A DNA stretch of 11,209 bases from Moraxellaceae bacterium (GTDB lineage: Bacteria > Pseudomonadota > Gammaproteobacteria > Pseudomonadales > UBA3067): assembly GCA_002401525.1 (NCBI GenBank), contig NVTH01000046.1:1-11209 (forward strand). The letters run 5' to 3'. The notes beneath the pieces are model-generated. The model had not been told where the DNA came from and ran no database searches. It saw nothing but the letters and a program-made list of their open reading frames with translations. The position numbers were made by a program, and so were the translations under genes. Below are positions 5,588 to 11,209 of the stretch, in pieces. Each line of letters opens with the position of its first letter. Position 1 is the stretch's first letter.

Positions 5588-7350
5588 AATTTTTTGAAAA
5601 TTTAGATTTTAAGCAAATTGCACTTTGGTCCACTTTAGCGATTCTTGGGTTGATGTTGGTGATTCAATGGAGTGAAGATTTTAAGCAAGCGGATGAATTG
5701 GCCAATCGTAGCCTTGAATCAGATTATCCAGCCTTCAACTCTTTTTCCGAACCAGTCGCTGCCGTATCTAAAACCGCGGGTCAGAGATTTGAATCCGAAT
5801 TCCCTACGGCCGTTTCAGAACAGTCCTTTTCCGAACATGAGTCCAAGGACAGTGATTTACCTCAGGTAATCACCTCTGCTGAAATTCCTGCTTTAGACCA
5901 GCCCCAATCGAATCCGAATTATAATTTTATCCGTGTTCGCACCAATGTGGTCGACGTGGTGATTAACCCGGTGGGCGGGGACATTGAACGCATTGATTTA
6001 CTTCAGTACCCCAACGCCAAAGACACCCCGGACATTCCGTTTACGTTATTAGAAAACAGCAATGGCCGATTGTATGTGGCTCAGAGCGGTTTAGTAGGGC
6101 CTTCTGGACCCGATGCCTCGGCTGAAGGGCGTCCCGAATACGTTGCAGACGCTAGTCAATTTTTTATGTCGGAAGGGGAGGAGCAGTTAGAAGTTGCTCT
6201 GGAAGTAGAAATCGACGGCGTATTGTATGAGAAAATATTTACGTTTCATCGCTCTAGCTACCTGATTGATGTAAAACACGTCATTCATAATCGTAGTAAT
6301 CAGGTTTGGACCGGTAATCTATTTGCGCAAATAAAGCGTGATAACTCCGAAGGGCCTGCCAGTAGCGGTATGGGTATGAAACCGTTTTTAGGGGCGGCTT
6401 ATTGGAGTGAAGAAAAGCCTTACAATAAAATCGATATCGATGATTTCGAAGAAGATAAAGTAAAACAAAAAACCACTGGCGGCTGGCTGGCCTTGGTGCA
6501 GCACTATTTTGTGGGTGCTTGGGTGCCGGAAGCTGGGCAAGACTACTTGTATGAGACACGAGTCAGTGGTGGCAATAATATTATCAGTCTAACGGGTGCG
6601 AGCACCGTGGTTGACCCGTCTCAAAGCACGACCTTTAAAAGCCAATTTTACGCCGGCCCGAAAATATTAAACATTCTTGAAGAGATCTCTCCGGGTTTGG
6701 ACTTAACCATTGATTTTGGTTGGCTCTGGTTTATCGCTAAAAATCTTTTTTGGATGCTAGATAAAATTCACGGTGTGGTGCAGAACTGGGGTTGGTCGAT
6801 TATTTTATTAACCTGTGGCATTAAAGCGATTCTGTTTCCGTTGTCGGCTAAAAGTTACACCTCGATGGCGAATATGCGCCGAATTCAGCCTGAAATGACT
6901 CGTTTAAAAGATTTATACGGCGACGATCGCCAAAAGATGTCTCAGGAAGTAATGCAGCTGTATAAAAAAGAGAAAGTTAATCCGCTTGGAGGCTGTCTAC
7001 CCATTCTGGTGCAGATGCCGATCTTTATCGCGCTCTATTGGACGTTGATGGAAAGTGTTGAGTTACGTCAGGCAGAATTTATGTTCTGGTTGGATGACTT
7101 ATCGCAAATGGATCCGTATTTCGTGTTGCCGTTAATTATGGGTGCGACGATGTTTTTTCAGCAGAAGCTTAACCCAGCTCCAGCTGATCCAATGCAGGCC
7201 AAGGTGATGCAAATCATGCCCATCATGTTCACCTTTTTCTTCCTGTTTTTCCCTTCAGGCTTAGTGCTTTACTGGGTAGTGAATAACTTATTGTCGATTA
7301 TTCAACAAGCGGTCATTACCAAGCGCATTGAAGCTCAGGCGAAGGTTTAG
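5584..7350 (+). CDS. yidC: Membrane protein insertase YidC
   Basis: YidC inserts and folds inner-membrane proteins alone or with SecYEG. The 588-residue product is of the Gram-negative type and a little longer than E. coli's 548. It has an N-terminal membrane anchor (about 12-29), a variable linker, a large periplasmic domain (about 100-360) and the conserved five-helix core. Core helices are seen near 379-395, 402-420, 470-490, 510-528 and 545-566. Conserved core pieces include [34 protein letters not shown] and [14 protein letters not shown]. The groove position that is Arg366 in E. coli aligns with Lys414 in GIKAILFPL. The ATG at 5584 overlaps the yidD stop. The short C-terminus ends RIEAQAKV. 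Identity is certain. Confidence 0.98.
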   Translation: MKFFENLDFKQIALWSTLAILGLMLVIQWSEDFKQADELANRSLESDYPAFNSFSEPVAAVSKTAGQRFESEFPTAVSEQSFSEHESKDSDLPQVITSAEIPALDQPQSNPNYNFIRVRTNVVDVVINPVGGDIERIDLLQYPNAKDTPDIPFTLLENSNGRLYVAQSGLVGPSGPDASAEGRPEYVADASQFFMSEGEEQLEVALEVEIDGVLYEKIFTFHRSSYLIDVKHVIHNRSNQVWTGNLFAQIKRDNSEGPASSGMGMKPFLGAAYWSEEKPYNKIDIDDFEEDKVKQKTTGGWLALVQHYFVGAWVPEAGQDYLYETRVSGGNNIISLTGASTVVDPSQSTTFKSQFYAGPKILNILEEISPGLDLTIDFGWLWFIAKNLFWMLDKIHGVVQNWGWSIILLTCGIKAILFPLSAKSYTSMANMRRIQPEMTRLKDLYGDDRQKMSQEVMQLYKKEKVNPLGGCLPILVQMPIFIALYWTLMESVELRQAEFMFWLDDLSQMDPYFVLPLIMGATMFFQQKLNPAPADPMQAKVMQIMPIMFTFFFLFFPSGLVLYWVVNNLLSIIQQAVITKRIEAQAKV

Positions 7351-7450
7351 TTTTTAGAAGTCCTTAGCTTGAAAAAATCTAGTTTTAAAAAGGTCGTTAT
7401 ACCATCGATCCGGGTTCACCATCGCTAGATCTTGGTTGACCTAATTTAAT

Positions 7451-8851
7451 GTGAGCCTAAAGAGTTTGAAGGATACTATCGTTGCAATTGCTACTCCACC
7501 GGGTCGAGGTGGGGTAGGCATTATTCGAATTTCTGGCCCTGAAGCGACGCTCAAATCCATTAGTTTAGAGTTACTCGAAAACACTTCTAAAAATCCTCGT
7601 CAATTTTCTTTTGAACCCCGCCAAACTTATTTTCGCCGTGTTGTGGATTCCCTGAATCGAGTCATTGACGAAGGCTTAGTGATCTATTTCGCCGCGCCAA
7701 GTTCTTTTACCGGTGAGCATATTCTCGAATTTCAAGGCCATGGCGGTCCGGTGGTGATGGACGCGGTACTGCAACGTGCAGTGCAGTTGGGGGCTCGCTT
7801 AGCGCGGCCAGGTGAATTTTCAGAGCGGGCTTTTCTAAACGATAAAATCGACTTAGTGCAAGCCGAAGCAATCGCGGATTTAATTGATAGTTCGTCACAA
7901 CAAGCTGCGCGCTGTGCTGTGCGATCTCTACAAGGGGTGTTTTCAAAGAAAATTCACGCCCTAAACGAATTACTGATTCTTTTACGCACCTACACCGAAG
8001 CCTCCATCGATTTCCCGGAAGAGGAAGTAGATTTTTTATCCAATAGCCAAGTTGCCATTCAACTGACTGAATTAATGGATCAATTAGCGTTAATTCGCAA
8101 TGAAGCTTGCCAGGGAAGTGTGATTAACGAAGGCATTAATGTCGTGATTTCGGGTCCGCCGAATGCTGGTAAATCCAGTTTATTAAATTATCTAAGCGGC
8201 CTCGACAGCGCGATTGTGACCGACATCCCTGGGACTACCCGGGATTTGTTACGGGAAAAAATCGTCATTGATGGTTTACCGGTCAATATCATTGATACGG
8301 CGGGGTTGCGCGAGTCCGATGAGGTAGTGGAGCAGGAGGGGATCAAAAGAGCGAAAGTAGCTCTGGAGCAGGCGGATCAAATTATTTTTGTGAGTGATGG
8401 CTCTGAAGATAATGATACTGGAGATGATCAGCGGCTGAAATTATTACAAGAGTTGGCGATTGATAACATTCCCATGATCTGGGTTAATAACAAACTCGAT
8501 CTAATGGCCCAACAGAAGCCCTCTTTGTGTGTTGAAAAGAAATTTAGCAAGATTTGTTTATCAGTAAAAACTGGCCAAGGGATTGAGTTATTAACGGAGC
8601 AAATTAAAAAATTGGCTGGGTTTAATGAAGTAGGAGAGGGCAGTTATACCGCACGTCGTCGCCATCTGGATGCGCTGGATCGAGTCAGTGAAAACTTACA
8701 GGACGCTCAAATGCAGCTTCAGAGTGGGGCCGGTGAGTTGATGGCGGAAGAGCTCCGTCTTGCTCAACAAGCGTTGGGGGAGATTACTGGTGAATTTAGC
8801 TCGGATGATTTGTTAGGCAGTATTTTCTCTAGTTTTTGTATTGGTAAGTAG
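7451..8851 (+). CDS. mnmE: tRNA modification GTPase MnmE
   Basis: MnmE (TrmE) works with MnmG to place the carboxymethylaminomethyl group on U34 of certain tRNAs, using GTP hydrolysis and a folate one-carbon donor. The 466-residue product has the N-terminal folate-binding domain starting [21 protein letters not shown], a helical domain, and an inserted G domain. The G domain shows G1 GPPNAGKS (235-242), G2 DIPGTTRD (258-265), G3 DTAG (282-285) and G4 NKLD (347-350). It ends with the invariant CIGK, whose Cys463 is required for modification in E. coli. The start is GTG at 7451, bounded by an in-frame stop at 7442. Its ribosome site is poor, and a TTG at 7466 is an alternative. The 100-bp gap after yidC shows no clear terminator or promoter. 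Confidence 0.97.
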   Translation: MSLKSLKDTIVAIATPPGRGGVGIIRISGPEATLKSISLELLENTSKNPRQFSFEPRQTYFRRVVDSLNRVIDEGLVIYFAAPSSFTGEHILEFQGHGGPVVMDAVLQRAVQLGARLARPGEFSERAFLNDKIDLVQAEAIADLIDSSSQQAARCAVRSLQGVFSKKIHALNELLILLRTYTEASIDFPEEEVDFLSNSQVAIQLTELMDQLALIRNEACQGSVINEGINVVISGPPNAGKSSLLNYLSGLDSAIVTDIPGTTRDLLREKIVIDGLPVNIIDTAGLRESDEVVEQEGIKRAKVALEQADQIIFVSDGSEDNDTGDDQRLKLLQELAIDNIPMIWVNNKLDLMAQQKPSLCVEKKFSKICLSVKTGQGIELLTEQIKKLAGFNEVGEGSYTARRRHLDALDRVSENLQDAQMQLQSGAGELMAEELRLAQQALGEITGEFSSDDLLGSIFSSFCIGK

Positions 8852-9117
8852 AATGTGGCCACTAGCAAAACACTAAGGGTGGGTTAATTTAATTGCGAGA
8901 GGCCCCTAAGTAGCTGTTATTTTTCCGATCTTGTTGACGTTAAGTTTTGTGTCCCTGCTTCCCTTTATAAAACGGCTGGTTATACTTAGCCCAGTTTGAT
9001 TTGAGTGGCGATGATCTACCCTGTTTGCGGGGGCTGCTAAAATTGCCAAGTAACAGATTATCGCAGCGATTGATGGATAATTTCCCTTTGATTTTTAAAT
9101 AGAAATAGAGAAAACCT
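8852..9117. other. mnmE-mnmG intergenic region, no gene recognised
   Basis: This 266-bp gap contains an 8-bp palindrome GTGGCCAC (8855-8862) just after the mnmE stop. An 11-bp odd palindrome ATCGCAGCGAT (9060-9070) lies inside a looser ATTATC...GATAAT inverted pair (9057-9081). TTGACG (8935-8940) and TATAAA (8967-8972) look like promoter hexamers, but the 26-bp spacing is too long. mnmG may have its own promoter here, but none can be assigned with confidence. A leftward 68-codon frame across the region does not resemble a protein. Confidence 0.5.
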
Positions 9118-11004
9118 GTGAATTTTGATAAGCAATACGACGTCATTGTAGTAGGCGGTGGTCATGCCGGTACCGAAGCGGCTTTAGCTGCGGCGCGCAT
9201 GGGCTGTGATACGTTATTGCTGACTCACAATATCGAGACTTTAGGGCAGATGTCCTGTAATCCAGCCATTGGGGGGATTGGGAAAACCCATTTGGTGAAG
9301 GAGATTGATGCGTTAGGTGGGGTGATGGGCATTGCCACTGATCACGCTGGTATTCAATTTAGAATACTTAATTCCCGCAAAGGCCCCGCGGTTCGAGCGA
9401 CTCGTGCTCAGGCGGATCGTCAGTTGTATCGTGCTTTTATTCGTCAAACTATTGAAAATCAGCCCAATCTATCTATTTTCCAGCAGTCAGCTGACGATTT
9501 TATTATTGAAAACAATCGAATAGAAGGGGTTGTGACCCAAATGGGGTTGCGTTTTGCAGCGCGCACTGTAGTGATGACCACCGGTACTTTTTTGGGCGGA
9601 GTGATCCATATCGGCTTGGATAATTACCAGGGCGGGCGAGCCGGGGATCCCGCTTCGAATGCGCTCTCTAAACGGCTCAGAGAATTACCGTTTAACATTG
9701 ATCGATTAAAAACCGGCACGCCACCGCGCATTGACGGTAAGTCAGTGGATTTTTCGGTTTTAGAGGAGCAGCCTGGGGACACCCCTTGCCCTGTGATGTC
9801 TTACGTGGGTAAACCGCAAGATCATCCGCAACAAGTAAGTTGTTACATCACCCACACCAATGCTAAAACACACCAAATTATTCGTGAAGGTCTAGATCGT
9901 TCTCCCATGTACACGGGAGTCATTGAGGGCGTGGGACCACGTTATTGTCCTTCCATTGAAGACAAGGTGATGCGCTTCGCGGACAAAGATTCCCATCAGA
10001 TTTTTGTTGAGCCGGAAGGCTTAACCACTCACGAACTTTATCCCAATGGAATTTCAACAAGCTTGCCTTTTGACGTTCAATTGGATTTAGTGCGTTCAAT
10101 GCAAGGTTTTGAAAATGCCCATATTACTCGCCCTGGTTACGCCATTGAATACGACTACTTTGACCCGCAAGGATTGAAAAATAGTCTCGAAACCAAGACC
10201 GTGGAAAATCTATATTTTGCCGGTCAAATTAACGGCACTACTGGTTATGAAGAAGCCGCTGCGCAAGGACTTTTGGCGGGAATCAATGCGGCATTACAGG
10301 TGAAAGGCAAAGAATCTTGGACTCCACGTCGGGATGAAGCTTATTTAGGAGTCTTGGTGGATGACCTGATTACTTTGGGAACCCAAGAACCTTATCGAAT
10401 GTTCACCAGTCGAGCGGAGTATCGATTATTACTTAGGCAAGATAATGCTGATATTCGCCTTACTGAAGTGGGGCGTCAATTGGGCCTGGTGGATGATCAT
10501 CGCTGGAAAACCTTTCAGGTAAAACAAGAAGCAGTGGAGCAGGAAAAGCAGCGTTTACTCGATACTTGGGTTCAGCCAGAGAGTGAACAAGGTAAAGCCG
10601 CCGCGACTATCCTGGGGCAGCCTTTACGTCACGAATACACTCTGCATGATTTACTTAAGCGGCCACAAATGGATTATGACAAAATCCGTTTAATGGGCGG
10701 TGAAGTCAATATCGATGATCCAGAAGTGTTGCAGCAAGTGGAAACCCAAGTGAAATACCAAGGCTACATTGCTCGCCAAGAAGAGGAAATTGCTCGCTTA
10801 ATCAAACATCAACAAACCGCTTTGCCTAAGACTTTTGATTATCAGCAGGTCAAAGGGCTTTCCAATGAAGTACGCCAGAAATTAGAGTTGGTTCGGCCAG
10901 AAACATTAGGCCAAGCGAGTCGAATTTCCGGGGTCACCCCAGCAGCTGTGTCAATTTTGCTGATTCACCTTAAAAAAATTAACGCTTTAAAAGCCTCAGC
11001 CTAA
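9118..11004 (+). CDS. mnmG: tRNA uridine-5-carboxymethylaminomethyl modification enzyme MnmG
   Basis: MnmG (GidA) is the FAD- and NADH-dependent partner of MnmE in wobble-uridine modification; the two form a heterotetramer in the cytosol. The 628-residue product is one residue shorter than E. coli MnmG. It starts with the FAD-binding fold [20 protein letters not shown] (Gly13, Gly15, Gly18). It then has [12 protein letters not shown] with Cys47, [11 protein letters not shown] near 198-207 and [11 protein letters not shown] with Cys277; both cysteines fall at the E. coli numbers. [16 protein letters not shown] and [17 protein letters not shown] mark the later FAD and tRNA-binding parts, and a helical C-terminal domain follows. 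The start is GTG at 9118, bounded by an in-frame stop at 9106, with a weak purine stretch upstream. rsmG follows after 11 bp. Confidence 0.98.
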   Translation: MNFDKQYDVIVVGGGHAGTEAALAAARMGCDTLLLTHNIETLGQMSCNPAIGGIGKTHLVKEIDALGGVMGIATDHAGIQFRILNSRKGPAVRATRAQADRQLYRAFIRQTIENQPNLSIFQQSADDFIIENNRIEGVVTQMGLRFAARTVVMTTGTFLGGVIHIGLDNYQGGRAGDPASNALSKRLRELPFNIDRLKTGTPPRIDGKSVDFSVLEEQPGDTPCPVMSYVGKPQDHPQQVSCYITHTNAKTHQIIREGLDRSPMYTGVIEGVGPRYCPSIEDKVMRFADKDSHQIFVEPEGLTTHELYPNGISTSLPFDVQLDLVRSMQGFENAHITRPGYAIEYDYFDPQGLKNSLETKTVENLYFAGQINGTTGYEEAAAQGLLAGINAALQVKGKESWTPRRDEAYLGVLVDDLITLGTQEPYRMFTSRAEYRLLLRQDNADIRLTEVGRQLGLVDDHRWKTFQVKQEAVEQEKQRLLDTWVQPESEQGKAAATILGQPLRHEYTLHDLLKRPQMDYDKIRLMGGEVNIDDPEVLQQVETQVKYQGYIARQEEEIARLIKHQQTALPKTFDYQQVKGLSNEVRQKLELVRPETLGQASRISGVTPAAVSILLIHLKKINALKASA

Positions 11005-11015
11005 GTTATCTCCTA

Positions 11016-11209
11016 ATGACCTTATCTAATCAAAATAGTGTCGCTCTAGTGAGCGGATTGGAGCAAATGGGCCTAATTTTCGATGCGCCCACCATTGAGT
11101 GTTTGTCGAGATACGTGGTGTTGCTTCAAAAGTGGAATAAAGCCTACAACTTAATTAGTAGGCACTCTGAAACCCAAATTATTCCGCGCCATATACTCGA
11201 TTGCTTATC
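11016..11209 (+). CDS. rsmG: 16S rRNA (guanine-527-N7) methyltransferase RsmG, N-terminal part (cut by window edge)
   Basis: RsmG (GidB) methylates N7 of G527 in 16S rRNA; its loss gives low-level streptomycin resistance in many bacteria. Only the first 64 codons are present. The ATG at 11016 lies 11 bp after the mnmG stop with no clear Shine-Dalgarno site, so coupling to mnmG translation is likely. The recognisable part is LLQKWNKAYNLISRHSETQI followed by PRHILDC. This is the conserved segment before the SAM-binding fold. The residue after HILD is usually Ser and here is Cys. The methyltransferase core lies beyond the window, so completeness cannot be judged. Confidence 0.95.
   Translation, partial: MTLSNQNSVALVSGLEQMGLIFDAPTIECLSRYVVLLQKWNKAYNLISRHSETQIIPRHILDCL

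Noticed and set aside
6281..6559. Leftward 92-codon open frame inside yidC
   Set aside because: It lies wholly inside a certain gene on the other strand and has low-complexity, arginine- and tyrosine-rich content typical of a shadow frame.
7707..7946. Leftward 79-codon frame opposite mnmE
   Set aside because: It is a shadow of the mnmE N-terminal domain without independent support.
8935..8972. TTGACG and TATAAA as an mnmG promoter
   Set aside because: The hexamers are 26 bp apart, far from the 16-18 bp needed, and no other pairing improves it.
8940..9146. Leftward 68-codon open frame across the mnmE-mnmG gap
   Set aside because: It overlaps the secure mnmG start on the opposite strand, has no convincing ribosome site and its product resembles no family I know.
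1..11209. A novel defence, mobile or secondary-metabolism system
   Set aside because: Every substantial frame is a conserved housekeeping gene in the standard order. There is no transposase, integrase, toxin-antitoxin pair, CRISPR array or tRNA gene.

Overview
This window is the chromosomal replication-origin neighbourhood of a gammaproteobacterium. All genes are recognisable housekeeping genes. Their order is gyrB-recF-dnaN-dnaA on the minus strand and rpmH-rnpA-yidD-yidC-mnmE-mnmG-rsmG on the plus strand. This is the ancestral arrangement retained in Pseudomonas and relatives, with the origin between dnaA and rpmH. The parS-type sites inside recF (core GTTCCACGTGGAAC, as in Pseudomonas), the Pseudomonas-like DnaA, RnpA and YidC sequences, and the moderately AT-rich composition point to a member of the Pseudomonadales/Oceanospirillales group. 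Genus and species cannot be named from the sequence alone.

Layout. Positions 1-327 hold the N-terminal 109 codons of gyrB, cut by the window edge. Positions 328-441 are a gap that contains a decayed array of about 16-bp tandem repeats. recF (442-1545) carries two ParB-binding (parS) palindromes inside its coding sequence. dnaN (1604-2707) and dnaA (2762-4210) follow, all read leftward. Positions 4211-4741 contain no gene and are the probable oriC. This stretch holds one perfect DnaA box, several degenerate ones, a very AT-rich unwinding region built of TAA/TAG and TTA/CTA triplets in opposite orientations, and a near-consensus sigma-70 promoter for rpmH. Rightward from there come rpmH (4742-4876), rnpA (4892-5275, TTG start), a hairpin over the rnpA stop codon, a possible 10-codon mini-ORF, yidD (5345-5587), yidC (5584-7350), mnmE (7451-8851), a 266-bp gap, mnmG (9118-11004) and the first 64 codons of rsmG (11016 to the edge).

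How the genes fit together. DnaA opens the origin, DnaN is the sliding clamp, RecF acts at gapped or stalled forks, and gyrase relieves the supercoils ahead of them. ParB on parS would separate the new origins. Rightward, rpmH and rnpA encode ribosomal protein L34 and the RNase P protein. YidD and YidC handle membrane protein insertion. MnmE and MnmG jointly modify the wobble uridine of tRNAs, and RsmG methylates 16S rRNA. All genes point away from the origin, so transcription and replication run the same way.

Novelty. I found no undescribed multi-gene system here. The items worth a second look are small: the dual-use parS/FHVE codons in recF, the two oppositely oriented triplet blocks in the unwinding region, the phased degenerate DnaA boxes, the tandem array between recF and gyrB, and the hairpin plus mini-ORF between rnpA and yidD.
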